The notes: generated by a model not told the origin, from the sequence alone. A DNA stretch of 64,000 nucleotides from Olivibacter jilunii (GCF_900607235.1 NZ_LR027855.1:1-64000), one strand, 5' to 3'. Positions 53,025 through 62,705 are shown, numbered from the stretch's first letter. Translations and numbers: made by a program.

Positions 53025-53120
53025 TTCTTATTAGTTATAAGTTATCGGTTATTCGTTATTGGTTATAATGCAGTTAATTACACAGCTAATAACTCATAAC
53101 GAACAACAAATAACCAAAGA
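53025..53120 (-). repeat. Inverted pair of heptamer arrays between lepA and folD
   Basis: Next to folD the sense (minus) strand has AACCAAT, AACGAAT, AACCGAT, AACTTAT and AACTAAT (53030-53064), ending five bases before ATG. Next to lepA the plus strand has AGCTAAT, AACTCAT, AACGAAC, AACAAAT and AACCAAA (about 53080-53114). The two arrays can base-pair as a long imperfect hairpin that may also end the lepA message. Confidence 0.7.
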
Positions 53121-54908
53121 TTAATCTAATTTCAACACCGCCATAAAGGCCGATTGAGGAATTTCCACATTTCCAACCTGGCGCATTCTTTTCTTACCTT
53201 TTTTCTGCTTTTCCAACAGCTTGCGCTTACGTGAAATATCCCCTCCGTAACATTTAGCCGTTACATCTTTTCGCAAGGCACGTACATTCTCCCGCGCGAT
53301 AACCTTAGCTCCTATAGACGCTTGGATGGCAATCTCAAATTGCTGCCTTGGTAAAAGCTCTTTCAATTTCTCACAAATCTTTTTTCCGAACTCGTAGGCA
53401 TTGCTTCGGTGAATAAGCGAAGAGAGCGCATCTACCGGTTCTCCGTTTAATCGAATGTCTAATTTAACCAAATCCGATTGCCTATAGCCAATTTGATGGT
53501 AGTCAAATGAGGCATACCCTTTCGAAATGGTTTTCAGTTTATCGTAGAAATCAAATACAATCTCACCCATTGGCATTTCAAATACCAATTCTACACGATC
53601 GGCAGTTAAATAACTCTGGTTAATAATAACTCCTCTTTTTTGGATACAGAGTGACATAACAGGTCCGACAAACTCCGACTTGGTAATGATATTAGCTTTG
53701 ATAAAAGGTTCTTCTACAAATTCTAATTTACTGGGATCAGGCAAATCAGAGGGGTTGTTTACCTTTATCTCACCATCTTTGGTCGTATGAGCAATGTAGG
53801 AAACGTTTGGAACCGTTGTGATAACAGTCATATCAAACTCCCGTTCCAAACGTTCCTGAATAATTTCCATATGGAGCATTCCCAAGAAACCGCATCGGAA
53901 ACCGAAACCAAGGGCAGCTGATGATTCGGGTTCAAATACGAGAGAAGCGTCATTCAGCTGCAATCGGTGCATGCTCTCTCTTAACTCTTCGAAATCTTCC
54001 GTATCTACCGGATAAATTCCGGCAAAAACCATGGGCTTAACCTCTTCGAATCCTTTGATTGCCTCTTTGCTCGGACGGTTTACATGGGTAATTGTATCAC
54101 CCACTTTAACTTCACGTGCCTCTTTTATACCGGAGATAATATATCCTACATCTCCCGTACGAATAACGTCTTTCGGCACCTGGTTGAGTTTCAGCGTTCC
54201 TATTTCATCGGCCGTATATTCTTTACCTGTTGCGATAAATTTGACCTTATCATTCTTTCTAATTTCCCCATTTTCTACCTTAAAATAAGCCATAATTCCG
54301 CGAAAGGAGTTAAAGACGGAGTCAAAAATTAAGGCTTGGAGGGGGCCATCCGGATCACCTACGGGTGCCGGTACGCGCTCAACAATTGCCCGAAGGATGT
54401 CTGAAACACCCATCCCTGTCTTTCCCGACGCAGGAATAATATCTTCGCGTTTTCCACCGATCAAATCCACAATCTGATCCTTTACCTCCTCGGGCATTGC
54501 TCCCGGTAAATCCATCTTATTCAGAATGGGAATGATTTCCAAATCGTGTTCCAAAGCCAAATACAGGTTGGAGATCGTTTGTGCCTGAATCCCTTGGGAA
54601 GCGTCCACAATCAGCAAAGCTCCTTCACAGGCGGCAATCGAACGGGACACTTCGTAAGAAAAATCGACGTGCCCGGGTGTATCAATCAGGTTAAGAACAT
54701 AGTCCTGTCCATCATAATTATAATTCATTTGGATGGCATGGCTCTTAATCGTAATTCCACGCTCACGTTCCAAATCCATATCGTCCAAGAGCTGCGCCTG
54801 CGCCTCTCTCTGTGTGATGGTATTGGTGTACTCCAATAAACGATCTGCCAAGGTGCTCTTCCCGTGATCGATATGTGCAATGATACAAAAATTGCGAATG
54901 TGCTTCAT
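53121..54908 (-). CDS. lepA: Elongation factor 4 (LepA)
   Basis: A 595-residue translational GTPase that back-translocates or helps ribosomes under stress. G-domain motifs [14 protein letters not shown] and NKMD are at the N-terminus, followed by the EF-G-like domains II, III and V, and the LepA-specific C-terminal domain with [20 protein letters not shown]. Full length. A -7-like TATCTTTG is about 30 bp upstream of the start. Confidence 0.96.
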   Translation of the reverse strand: MKHIRNFCIIAHIDHGKSTLADRLLEYTNTITQREAQAQLLDDMDLERERGITIKSHAIQMNYNYDGQDYVLNLIDTPGHVDFSYEVSRSIAACEGALLIVDASQGIQAQTISNLYLALEHDLEIIPILNKMDLPGAMPEEVKDQIVDLIGGKREDIIPASGKTGMGVSDILRAIVERVPAPVGDPDGPLQALIFDSVFNSFRGIMAYFKVENGEIRKNDKVKFIATGKEYTADEIGTLKLNQVPKDVIRTGDVGYIISGIKEAREVKVGDTITHVNRPSKEAIKGFEEVKPMVFAGIYPVDTEDFEELRESMHRLQLNDASLVFEPESSAALGFGFRCGFLGMLHMEIIQERLEREFDMTVITTVPNVSYIAHTTKDGEIKVNNPSDLPDPSKLEFVEEPFIKANIITKSEFVGPVMSLCIQKRGVIINQSYLTADRVELVFEMPMGEIVFDFYDKLKTISKGYASFDYHQIGYRQSDLVKLDIRLNGEPVDALSSLIHRSNAYEFGKKICEKLKELLPRQQFEIAIQASIGAKVIARENVRALRKDVTAKCYGGDISRKRKLLEKQKKGKKRMRQVGNVEIPQSAFMAVLKLD

Positions 54909-55566
54909 GTAGGCAATAATGCGTATTAAACGGCAAAGATAAATTATTAACCAGAATATTTACCATCTCTTTTACTTTTTCTCCGGCAAAACCGTGTCTT
55001 ACAAAAAAGAACGTTTATTTTAAATAATTTTTCATTTAATATAATGTTCTTTATCCTTGATGATAAAGAACCAAACAATCAAGGCTCTGTAGGCTACCTT
55101 GCACCTGATTGCAAAGCATTCATGGCGCGTATTGGAGCCGTTTCACTTCCTCAATCCGCTTGGATATTGCGATATGAACGATGGTGCACATGCTTTGCTG
55201 CTCGTTGCTTCGGTATCCTCCAAGGCCGATTTTCCCCACGCACAGGACTATATTTAGGGCTGAAGAAATGATACGTCTGGTTAAACGCATGATTCGTTGG
55301 CTTTGGAAAATGTCGCCTAGGAAATTTGCGGTCTGCACCTTGATGCACACTGTTTGTAGCAAATTTCCAAGCGACGAGATTCTGCGTCACTTTTTGCGGA
55401 AACCACGAAGTAGCATGAGTACCTTTTAAAACAAACAATAACGAATAAAAGTGACAAAGAAAAGGTTCTTTTAAAACTATCAAAATCACATAAAATTTAA
55501 AACCCCTACCTTATTTTCTCCTTTTTACATACATTTATCCATAGGTTTATTCAACAAGTTCAAAAA
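54909..55566. repeat. Non-coding, hairpin-rich element between lepA and the fructosamine-kinase-like gene
   Basis: About 650 bp without a credible gene. The left end (55046-55084) has two competing hairpins: GTTCTTTATC/GATAAAGAAC with a 6-nt loop, and CCTTGAT/ATCAAGG. In the middle GGAAATTTGC (55320-55329) pairs with GCAAATTTCC (55359-55368). The right end (about 55440-55475) has AAAGGTTCTTTTAAAAC, whose complement repeats AAAGAACC of the left end. Overlapping open frames on both strands have unlikely, Cys- and Trp-rich products and look fortuitous. Probably an interspersed repeat or a remnant of a non-autonomous element. Confidence 0.5.
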
Positions 55567-56451
55567 ATGTTTTTATCGGTTGATTTTATAAAAAACTTAG
55601 AGGAAGTCATAAGTAAGTTGATCGGCACTAGCTTTCAAATCCTCCATATGTTACCGGTATCCGGAGGTGATATCCATCGAAGCTATCAAATCCAGGGGCA
55701 CCGGGAATCTTTTTTTATTAAAATCAATGATGCCGATACCCTGCCGAATATATTTGTATTGGAGCGGGAAGGCTTAAAGCTGCTAAAACGTGTGGGCGGA
55801 GCCGTAGTACCGGAGCTGCTGATAGCAGGGCAATTCAATAGGGATGCTTTTTTGCTTATGCCATGGATAGAAAAAGGCGATAATAGTAAGAACGCACAAG
55901 CGAATCTAGGCCGCATGCTCGCTTTTGTCCATAAAAACAGCCACGATTATTTTGGTTTAGAATACGACAATTACCTAGGTTCATTACCTCAATATAATCG
56001 ACCGCATATATCCTGGTCAGATTTTTTCATTGAAGAGCGTTTAAAAAAACAACTGGAACGAAGTGAGTCAAAGGGGCTGATAGACAAAATATTACATCAT
56101 AAATTCGAACAACTCTTCCAGCGACTGCCTTCTCTTTTCCCCACTGAACCGCCCGCTTTATTACACGGAGACCTTTGGAATGGAAATTATATGGTCAATC
56201 AAGCAGGGGTACCTTTCCTGATCGATCCGGCAGTTTATTACGGACATCGCGAAATGGACCTTGCATTAACGCAACTTTTTGGTGGATTCGATCAAGTTTT
56301 CTATGACGCTTATCAAGAAGTTTTTCCCTTGGAGAAGGATTGGAAGAAACGAATCGATTTATGGAATCTCTATATTCTATTGTTCCATGCCAATGTCTTC
56401 GGAGGAAGTTACCTGAAACAGGTAGCGCATATAATCGATAAATATAGCTAG
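55567..56451 (+). CDS. Fructosamine kinase family protein
   Basis: A 294-residue kinase-like-fold protein related to fructosamine-3-kinase, which phosphorylates protein-bound ketosamines so they detach. Visible are ESFFIKIND (ATP-binding Lys), LLHGDLWNGNYM (catalytic Asp/Asn loop) and FLIDPAVYYGHREMDLA (metal Asp). The C-terminal NLYILLFHANVFGGSY segment is typical. It stands alone between the non-coding element and a small gene. The match to the family is strong. Confidence 0.9.
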   Translation: MFLSVDFIKNLEEVISKLIGTSFQILHMLPVSGGDIHRSYQIQGHRESFFIKINDADTLPNIFVLEREGLKLLKRVGGAVVPELLIAGQFNRDAFLLMPWIEKGDNSKNAQANLGRMLAFVHKNSHDYFGLEYDNYLGSLPQYNRPHISWSDFFIEERLKKQLERSESKGLIDKILHHKFEQLFQRLPSLFPTEPPALLHGDLWNGNYMVNQAGVPFLIDPAVYYGHREMDLALTQLFGGFDQVFYDAYQEVFPLEKDWKKRIDLWNLYILLFHANVFGGSYLKQVAHIIDKYS

Positions 56452-56530
56452 CCAAATAATGTAATGAGAGCAAACAAATAAGCTCCTCAAATGTTTTCAA
56501 AAAACTATTGACAACATTAAAACAAAAGGC

Positions 56531-56758
56531 ATGGAAAAATTAGTAAACGAGCTGATTCAGAAAGTAGGTCTTTCCCCCGAATTAGCGCAAAAAGCAACTT
56601 CAGTTGTGCTCGATTATGTAAACAACAATTTACCTGATGCATTAAAAGGCAAAGCTGAAGGCCTATTAAATGGCAACTTCGACATGCAATCCTTATTGGG
56701 AAATAGTGAAGGGGGAGGGGATAGTATCATCGATAAAGTAAAAGGAATGTTTAATTAA
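56531..56758 (+). CDS. Small helical protein, unknown function
   Basis: A 75-residue cytoplasmic protein: helical first part (MEKLVNELIQKVGLSPELAQK), a Gly/Ser-rich hinge (SEGGGDS) and a short final helix. The pattern resembles DUF2780 or DUF937-like short proteins, but I cannot be certain. It follows the kinase gene by about 80 bases and has its own terminator. Such small proteins are conserved in relatives as far as I recall, with no known role. Confidence 0.7.
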   Translation: MEKLVNELIQKVGLSPELAQKATSVVLDYVNNNLPDALKGKAEGLLNGNFDMQSLLGNSEGGGDSIIDKVKGMFN

Positions 56759-56762
56759 TAAA

Positions 56763-56795
56763 AATGCCTCAGTGGAAACACTGGGGCATTTTTAT
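56763..56795. terminator. Rho-independent terminator
   Basis: A hairpin with arms AATGCC-CAGTG and CACTG-GGCATT (each with one unpaired base), followed by TTTTTATTT. It separates the small gene from the convergent copA. Confidence 0.75.
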
Positions 56796-56806
56796 TTGGC
56801 ATTCGC

Positions 56807-58909
56807 TTATAGCTTTTTAAACTTCAATCGGATGGAATTACCAATTACCACTACATCCGAGCAAGCCATGGCTAGTGCTGCTAACATCGGACTTAAAAAA
56901 CCAAATGCGGCCAAAGGGATTGCAAAAATATTATAAAAAAATGCCCAGAAAAGGTTCTGTTTGATCGTAAGCAACGTATGCTTACCTATCTTAAGTAAAG
57001 TCGTGATCGATTGCAAATCGTTGTTCAACAATACTACTTTGGCAGATTGGATGGCGACCTGACTTGCATCGCCTAAAGAGACGCCTACATCGGCTGTTGT
57101 AAGCGCCGGACCATCGTTAATACCATCTCCAACCATTGCTACTTTACCTCCTTGCTTTAATGACTCAATCAATTCTAATTTTTCATGGGGTAACTTTTCG
57201 GCATAAACTTCTGTAATTCCTATCGACGCCGCAAGTGCGTCGCATTTCTCTTTTCTGTCACCACTTAAAATGACCGGTATTATCTGCTGTCCCTTCAAAG
57301 TCTGTACAAGCTCTTTTGCTCCTGCTTTAATTTCATCGTCGATTGCGATTCTGACAACCAGCTCGTCATCCCTCAATAAAAATACATCATAGTTGCCAAG
57401 TTCCTTGCTATCTTCTACAAGCTGTTTTGAGCCAATTTGATAGCGGTGCCCTTCACTATCCATCGCTTTTATCCCTAATCCTTTTTCTTCCTTTACCTGC
57501 GTAAAAACGATCTTTCTCTTTTCCCGGTTGGCAAATGCATTAACAAGTGACTTGGCGATCGGATGGTTCGAATAGCTTTCTAAACCATGGATCAGCGTCG
57601 CGGTCTCTATATCACTCAGCTCGCTTTTTATGTCCCTTATCTTGAACTTGCCGGTGCTTAATGTCCCCGTCTTGTCGAACACCATATATTTTAAATTGGT
57701 CATTTCTTCTACCGTATCACCGCCCTTTATAAGCACACCTTGTTTAGCACTTCTTCCCAGGCCAACCATCACTGCGGTTGGTGTGGCTAACCCCATGGCA
57801 CAAGGACAGGAGATTACCATCACAGCAATGGCATTTAATAGGGCTTGACGGAAACCTATATCAAAGGCAAAATATGCAAGGACAAACGTTAATAATGCGA
57901 TGCCAATTACCACCGGTACAAAAATCGCCGCCACCTTATCACCTAAGCGTTGTATGGGTGGCTTTGCGGCCTGTGCTCTTTTCATTAAATCAATGATTTG
58001 TGCCAACACCGTTTTGTTACCCACTTTCGTCACCAGCATTCGAATGCTACCTCGTTCAAGTATGGTTCCACCAATAACCGCATCATATTTTCCCTTTTCA
58101 ACCGGAATGCTTTCGCCAGTTAACATCGACTCGTTCACAGATGCGTCTCCCCATACAATATCACCATCGGTCGGTATCTTGTCGCCTTCATTGACTAATA
58201 AGGTATCACCAATTTTTAATTGATTTATATCGACGCGTTCGGCTTGACCGTTTACAATACGGACGGCGCTGTCGACCTGGATTTTCATCAGATCTTTGAC
58301 GGCCGAAGTCGTTTGTGTTACCGATCGCTTTTCAAATACATTTCCTAAAAGTACAAGCGTAATAATGGTAGCTGTTGTTTCGTAGAACATATAATTAGGC
58401 CCTAAGCCCAACAAAGTACCTATTATACTGTAGATAAATGCCGACGTAGAGCCAACAAATATCAGGACATCCATATTGGGCACACCTGCCTTGATTGAAT
58501 TAATAGCACTTTTTCCAAAATAAGCACATCCTAAAACAAATACAGGAAGACATAAACTCAATTGAACATAGGGGTTATGCAGCCAATGAAAAGGTAAAAA
58601 CATGTGCAGGAAAAGCGGCAAAGTAAACAATAGACTAAAAATAAATTTATGTTCTATTTTTCCTAAAAAACCTTCTTTCACAAAGCCCTGTTCTTCCTGC
58701 TGCACCTTGAAACCTAAACCTTCAATATCTTGTATTACATTATTTACGTTCAGTCCCTTATCGGCTGTAAATTTTACTTCCTCATTTGCAAAACTCACGA
58801 AAACGTTTTGGTAACCTTTTTTCTCCAACATTTTATGTACGGAGAGCGCACAATTATTACAATGCATGCCGGTTACGTGTAATTCGACTAATTGATTTTC
58901 TCCTTGCAT
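56807..58909 (-). CDS. copA: Copper-exporting P1B-type ATPase
   Basis: A 700-residue transporter that removes Cu(I) from the cytoplasm. One HMA domain at the N-terminus carries GMHCNNC (C17, C20). The membrane metal site is CPCAMGLA, the phosphorylation site DKTGT and the hinge GDGINDGPAL. Compared with ccoI it lacks the additional zinc-ribbon module, supporting a detoxification role. It faces an AraC-type gene across a 270-bp spacer that contains a dyad. Confidence 0.94.
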   Translation of the reverse strand: MQGENQLVELHVTGMHCNNCALSVHKMLEKKGYQNVFVSFANEEVKFTADKGLNVNNVIQDIEGLGFKVQQEEQGFVKEGFLGKIEHKFIFSLLFTLPLFLHMFLPFHWLHNPYVQLSLCLPVFVLGCAYFGKSAINSIKAGVPNMDVLIFVGSTSAFIYSIIGTLLGLGPNYMFYETTATIITLVLLGNVFEKRSVTQTTSAVKDLMKIQVDSAVRIVNGQAERVDINQLKIGDTLLVNEGDKIPTDGDIVWGDASVNESMLTGESIPVEKGKYDAVIGGTILERGSIRMLVTKVGNKTVLAQIIDLMKRAQAAKPPIQRLGDKVAAIFVPVVIGIALLTFVLAYFAFDIGFRQALLNAIAVMVISCPCAMGLATPTAVMVGLGRSAKQGVLIKGGDTVEEMTNLKYMVFDKTGTLSTGKFKIRDIKSELSDIETATLIHGLESYSNHPIAKSLVNAFANREKRKIVFTQVKEEKGLGIKAMDSEGHRYQIGSKQLVEDSKELGNYDVFLLRDDELVVRIAIDDEIKAGAKELVQTLKGQQIIPVILSGDRKEKCDALAASIGITEVYAEKLPHEKLELIESLKQGGKVAMVGDGINDGPALTTADVGVSLGDASQVAIQSAKVVLLNNDLQSITTLLKIGKHTLLTIKQNLFWAFFYNIFAIPLAAFGFLSPMLAALAMACSDVVVIGNSIRLKFKKL

Positions 58910-58940
58910 CTTTTTGTCTTAATGTTTCTTAATGCCAACT

Positions 58941-58948
58941 CAAACCTA
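58941..58948 (-). promoter_or_regulatory. -7 box of copA
   Basis: On the minus strand TAGGTTTG is a perfect TAnnTTTG match about 32 bp before the copA start. The dyad at 58963-59013 lies just upstream of it. Confidence 0.5.
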
Positions 58949-58962
58949 ACGTAGTGAGATTG

Positions 58963-59013
58963 AGAGATCGGGTATATCCGCCATAAACAAGCAATTAGCA
59001 TTTACCGATCTCT
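58963..59013. promoter_or_regulatory. Dyad upstream of copA, possible operator
   Basis: AGAGATCGG (58963-58971) and CCGATCTCT (59005-59013) form a perfect 9-bp inverted repeat with a 33-bp spacer. It lies directly behind the copA -7 box, and a further GATCGAGAGA lies nearby at 59027-59036. A copper-responsive or AraC-type regulator could bind here; the sequence alone does not say which. Confidence 0.4.
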
Positions 59014-59150
59014 TCCTATCTGCCGCAGATCGAGAGAACAAACAAGTGATACCTTTGGGTAACTTCTTCTTTGTTGTACAAATGTAAGTTTAGAGCGGTA
59101 GCTCCTTCATAACAAAACAAGGTATTAATGGTACTTTTCATGGATTTTAA

Positions 59151-59158
59151 TAACTTTG
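59151..59158 (+). promoter_or_regulatory. -7 box of the AraC-type gene
   Basis: TAACTTTG is a perfect match, 21 bp before the chosen ATG at 59180. It overlaps the alternative TTG start at 59156, which argues against that start. Confidence 0.55.
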
Positions 59159-59179
59159 CACTGTAAAACTAGCTTAAAA

Positions 59180-60043
59180 ATGGTAAAGCAGAACATTCCG
59201 ATATATAATGTACCGAGTACCGGTGAAGGATATTCGGACGAATTCGATATCAAAAGATTAAGCTATGGTCACGACCGCTATGAAAAAACCACGGCTCCGC
59301 ATCGGCACGATCATTATACCTTGATCATTCTTTGTCAAGGAACGACGCGTCAATTTATCGATTTCAAAGAATATGAAGCGAAAGATGCTGCGCTATTATT
59401 TATGCGCCCCGGGCAGGTTCATTATGAAGTTGACCCGGGTAATGCGGAAATGTACTTGGTTACCTTTAAAGGCGACTTTCTATTTTCTTATTCGGCAGAC
59501 AATCACTGGGAACAGCAGTTTAGCAGTAATCTGTTATCCTTAAAGAAACATGAACTTGAACGAATTTTGGCTTTTGTTGCATTAATCGAGGAAGAATATA
59601 CACTCTTTAAACAGAATAGAGCGGTTGTAGCTCAACTTTTACTGGCGCTGTTGGAAAAAACAGAAAGCTATGTCAGTCCGCATACCCATATCACCGGTCG
59701 GAAGCGCTATAGTACCTTAATGCGTCAATTTATAGCTTTAGTGGAAAAAGACTTTCTTAGCCATACGAAAGTTGCTGATTATGCATCTAAATTGTTTATC
59801 TCGGCAGGCCATTTGAATGATGTAGTTAAAGAAATGACAGGGACAAACGCTAAAACGGTCATTGATGAACGGCGTGTGCTGGAGGCGAAACGCCTTCTGT
59901 TTTGGACGCAGCTCCCGATTCGCGAAGTGGGCTGGAAAATCGGCTTTGAAGATCCTGCTTACTTCACTCGATTTTTTAAAAAACATACCGGCAAGCTGCC
60001 AGCTAGTTTTCAACGCGATCTGCAAAAAAAGATACATCATTGA
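59180..60043 (+). CDS. AraC-family transcriptional regulator
   Basis: A 287-residue regulator. The N-terminal cupin-like sensor domain starts with APHRHDHYTLIILCQG (metal- or ligand-binding His residues). The C-terminal double HTH (about 185-285) has KVADYASKLFISAGHLNDVVKEMTG-like and GWKIGFEDPAYFTRFFKKHTG segments. The ligand is unknown. Divergence from copA makes a metal response possible but unproven. The following mscS-like gene begins within a few bases. Confidence 0.9.
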   Translation: MVKQNIPIYNVPSTGEGYSDEFDIKRLSYGHDRYEKTTAPHRHDHYTLIILCQGTTRQFIDFKEYEAKDAALLFMRPGQVHYEVDPGNAEMYLVTFKGDFLFSYSADNHWEQQFSSNLLSLKKHELERILAFVALIEEEYTLFKQNRAVVAQLLLALLEKTESYVSPHTHITGRKRYSTLMRQFIALVEKDFLSHTKVADYASKLFISAGHLNDVVKEMTGTNAKTVIDERRVLEAKRLLFWTQLPIREVGWKIGFEDPAYFTRFFKKHTGKLPASFQRDLQKKIHH

Positions 60044-60047
60044 AAAT

Positions 60048-60929
60048 ATGAATAGTCAACAAGAATATATACAACGTAGCATTCATCTGAAAAAAGACTT
60101 GCTCATACTGGTAATCAAAATCCTTGTATTCATTCCGATAACATACACTTTAATAGAGTATGAGTCCTACTATAACGACAAGAGGGTTTTACAACGATTG
60201 GTGTATGCTTTGAATGTCTTTCTATCCAGTAATATCATCATTTCAACTGTCCGAATCATCCTCTTGTCTTGGTATAAACGACGCTCTCTTTACTTTCATA
60301 CCAGTTCGCGCGGTAGCTTCGTATTAGGTATTAACCGCATTGCCTCGGTGCTCAACGCCGTCGTCATTATTTTTAGTCTGATGTTGGCCTTTGGAATCAA
60401 CCCCAGAGATTTCCTAACCAGTATCACCATCGTTGCAGCGGCTATAGCCCTTATTTTTAAGGATTACATCACGAATATGATCAGTGGTTTAATTATCATG
60501 TTTTCTGATCAATTGACATTGGGTGATTATGTTAAGATCGGCGAGTACCAAGGGCAAATTATTGACATCACCCTGGTTAATATTGTTATCAATAATGATG
60601 ATGATGATATTGTCATGGTTCCTAATAACTTTGTTTTTACGACAAACATTGTCAACCAGTCTTTTCAGAACTCCCGCAAGGTGAGCGTCGAATTTGAATT
60701 AGCCATTAACCATACCATGGACCGGGAGGACCTCAAAAAGCGTCTTAATGATCTGCTTAACAAACACAGCAATGAAGTACTCGAAAATAGTATGAAATTA
60801 AAGGTATTGGCTGTACAAAAGGATGTTGTCAAGTATAAGGTACAGTTCACCTTAACCAATTTGGGAAAAACGCAATCGCAGTTTATCAAAAACATTGTGC
60901 TAAATGAAGTACTAAAAATTGGGAATTAG
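60048..60929 (+). CDS. Mechanosensitive channel, MscS family
   Basis: A 293-residue small-conductance channel homologue with about four membrane segments (two before residue 70, then about 95-125 and the pore helix region near 130-150) followed by the MscS beta-domain (FSDQLTLGDYVKIGEYQGQI, then VPNNFVF). It protects against osmotic downshock in relatives. The open frame extends upstream to 59862, but the ATG at 60048 fits the family and lies four bases after the AraC stop, suggesting cotranscription. A dispersed repeat begins at its stop codon. Confidence 0.9.
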   Translation: MNSQQEYIQRSIHLKKDLLILVIKILVFIPITYTLIEYESYYNDKRVLQRLVYALNVFLSSNIIISTVRIILLSWYKRRSLYFHTSSRGSFVLGINRIASVLNAVVIIFSLMLAFGINPRDFLTSITIVAAAIALIFKDYITNMISGLIIMFSDQLTLGDYVKIGEYQGQIIDITLVNIVINNDDDDIVMVPNNFVFTTNIVNQSFQNSRKVSVEFELAINHTMDREDLKKRLNDLLNKHSNEVLENSMKLKVLAVQKDVVKYKVQFTLTNLGKTQSQFIKNIVLNEVLKIGN

Positions 60930-61004
60930 CCAATGAGCCAATGTGATGATCGGTTTGTACGAGCTTAAGCATACTGCTTATAGGTTAAAGCCTAATGTAA
61001 AGCT
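60925..61004. repeat. Dispersed repeat, copy 2, starting at the mscS stop codon
   Basis: About 80 bp that align with 37874-37971, sharing ATTAGCCAATG, TTAAGC-TACTGCTTATA and TAAAGCTGA-like stretches with scattered differences. The TAG stop of the mscS-like gene is part of the repeat word ATTAGCC. Confidence 0.65.
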
Positions 61005-61112
61005 GAGATCAATAATTAACCAATGTGATAATGCTCTGAAGCTTGTCTGCCGATTCACTCTTTACTCATCACTCATCATTTATCACTCATCATTCATGCT
61101 CGCAACCGACAA

Positions 61113-62069
61113 CTACACCTTCCGTAATTTGACGCCTGTTACGAAATGATTGCTTCCCTTTTCCAATATAAGATTAGCGCGAAAGCGCGTCGGCAGTATG
61201 TTTTTAATAAGGTTTGGTTTATTGATGAGATCCCAAATGCTATTTGCTCGCGCGATAGCTTCTTCTTCGGAAAGACTGGCGTATCTATGAAAATAGGAAT
61301 TAGGATTCCGGAAAGCAGTTGTTTGCAATTGTCTGAATCGAGACACATACCATTCGAGTAAGTTTTTTTCGTTAGCATGCACGTAAATGGAGTAATCAAA
61401 AAAATCAGACACGAAAACCTGCGGTCCTTTGTGTTTTTCGCTCAAATTTACTTGTAAGACATTGATCCCCTCCACAATGACAATATCGGGATTATAAATC
61501 TCCTGCATTTGATCCGGCATCACATCATATTCAAGATGCGAATAAATAGGCACTTGAAGGCTTTCCTTGCCCGCCTTCACATCCGCCAGAAAATTGATTA
61601 ACTTCTTCGTATCATAACTTTCCGGAAAGCCTTTTCGATTCATTATTCCGCGTTGTTCCAACACACTATTGGGATATAAAAAGCCATCAGTGGTTACTAA
61701 AGCGACATTTGGCTTATCGGGCCATAAAGACAAGACCTTTTGTAATACGCGTGCGGTGGTGCTCTTACCCGCCGCCACGCTGCCTGCTATACCAATAATA
61801 AAGGGCGAGCGTTTGCGTCCGCTGTTCAAGTAAGCATTTTCAGCGTCGTAAAGCTTATGTGCGTGGTCAATATGGATATTCAGGAGATGACAAAGCGGGA
61901 AATAAACTTCCTGAATCTCTTCCATATTTAATGGCTCATTCAGCGCATGTAACCTTCCAATATCCTCATTTGAAAGAGAGAAATTCAGTGATCCGTTCAG
62001 TAATTTCCATTCGTCTCGCGTAATGCTCACGTACGGAGAATACTGTTCCTTCATTGCCATATCAGTCAT
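61113..62069 (-). CDS. coaA: Pantothenate kinase, type I (CoaA)
   Basis: A 318-residue P-loop kinase that phosphorylates pantothenate in the first step of CoA synthesis. It shows [17 protein letters not shown] (P-loop), [19 protein letters not shown] and a conserved C-terminal [12 protein letters not shown] region. Type I in length. The start could instead be the next in-frame Met (62057 or nearby), since the first two Met codons are close together. It overlaps no other gene; a -7-like TACGTTTG is about 30 bp upstream. Confidence 0.94.
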   Translation of the reverse strand: MTDMAMKEQYSPYVSITRDEWKLLNGSLNFSLSNEDIGRLHALNEPLNMEEIQEVYFPLCHLLNIHIDHAHKLYDAENAYLNSGRKRSPFIIGIAGSVAAGKSTTARVLQKVLSLWPDKPNVALVTTDGFLYPNSVLEQRGIMNRKGFPESYDTKKLINFLADVKAGKESLQVPIYSHLEYDVMPDQMQEIYNPDIVIVEGINVLQVNLSEKHKGPQVFVSDFFDYSIYVHANEKNLLEWYVSRFRQLQTTAFRNPNSYFHRYASLSEEEAIARANSIWDLINKPNLIKNILPTRFRANLILEKGSNHFVTGVKLRKV

Positions 62070-62198
62070 ATTCCAAGTTTAAGCTTGCACGCGCAAACGT
62101 AATAATTCAAAAGCCAAAAATCAAAATTCGTCCCCGCCAGGGGCTCCAATACAATCCATTTAACTACTTAACTATTCCCCCACTTAACCACGTAACTA

Positions 62199-62606
62199 TT
62201 AGGGAACCAAATTACTGTCAACTACGATTGGATTTGATAATATTTTATGTACCGGGCAGAGCTCCGCAATCTGAAGCAGCCGTTGCCGTTGGTCATCATC
62301 CAAATTGCCAACCAATTTAATATGATTTTTTATGTAAGTCGTTTGCTGATGACTGCTTGGTACTACCTCCATTTTTACCGTTATGATAACTTCCTGCAAA
62401 TCCCATTGCTTTCGATCGGCATACATCCTTAATGTAATAGCCGTACAAGAACCTAAACTCGAAAGTAACAATTCCTTCGGTCCTAATCCCTGATCAGTAC
62501 CTCCCATAGACTCCGGTTCATCCGCTATTACGATATTTCGTCCATTGCTGACTTCTGTTTTATACCGTTCCTTTCCGATGGTAACTGTTACATTTACTTC
62601 CGCCAT
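62199..62606 (-). CDS. OsmC/Ohr-family protein
   Basis: A 135-residue thiol peroxidase-like protein. The two redox cysteines sit in LSSLGSCTAITLRM and LCPVHKILSN, and the GPKELLLSSLGSC run is typical. OsmC proteins reduce organic hydroperoxides, while YhfA-type members are less clear. Its leader is a heptamer array that ends four bases before ATG. No OhrR regulator gene is adjacent. Confidence 0.9.
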   Translation of the reverse strand: MAEVNVTVTIGKERYKTEVSNGRNIVIADEPESMGGTDQGLGPKELLLSSLGSCTAITLRMYADRKQWDLQEVIITVKMEVVPSSHQQTTYIKNHIKLVGNLDDDQRQRLLQIAELCPVHKILSNPIVVDSNLVP

Positions 62607-62704
62607 GCTAGTTGTTAGTTATTCGTTGTTAGTTGTTAGTTATTCGTTGTTAGTTGTTAGTGAAAATTTACTTTTTACTTTTTACTTTTTACTTTTTACT
62701 TTTT
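62607..62704 (-). repeat. Two heptamer arrays before the OsmC gene
   Basis: On the plus strand GTTGTTA/GTTATTC units fill 62611-62659 (seven units; in the sense direction TAACAAC and GAATAAC, which is the AACNAAY family). Then ACTTTTT repeats five times from 62670 to 62704. Both have period 7. The first is sense-oriented to osmC; the second runs into the stop codon of the SpmAB-like gene. Confidence 0.85.
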
Positions 62705-62705
62705 A

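Noticed and set aside
55044-55489. Several overlapping short open frames on both strands
   Set aside because: Products are Cys/Trp/Arg-rich, unrelated in frame, and lie in hairpin-rich DNA; none has a credible promoter or family.
59156-59179. TTG start of the AraC-type regulator at 59156
   Set aside because: It overlaps the -7 box, so it would not be in the transcript; the ATG at 59180 fits.
59862-60047. Upstream extension of the mscS-like frame
   Set aside because: It overlaps the AraC HTH coding region in another frame and adds no channel sequence.
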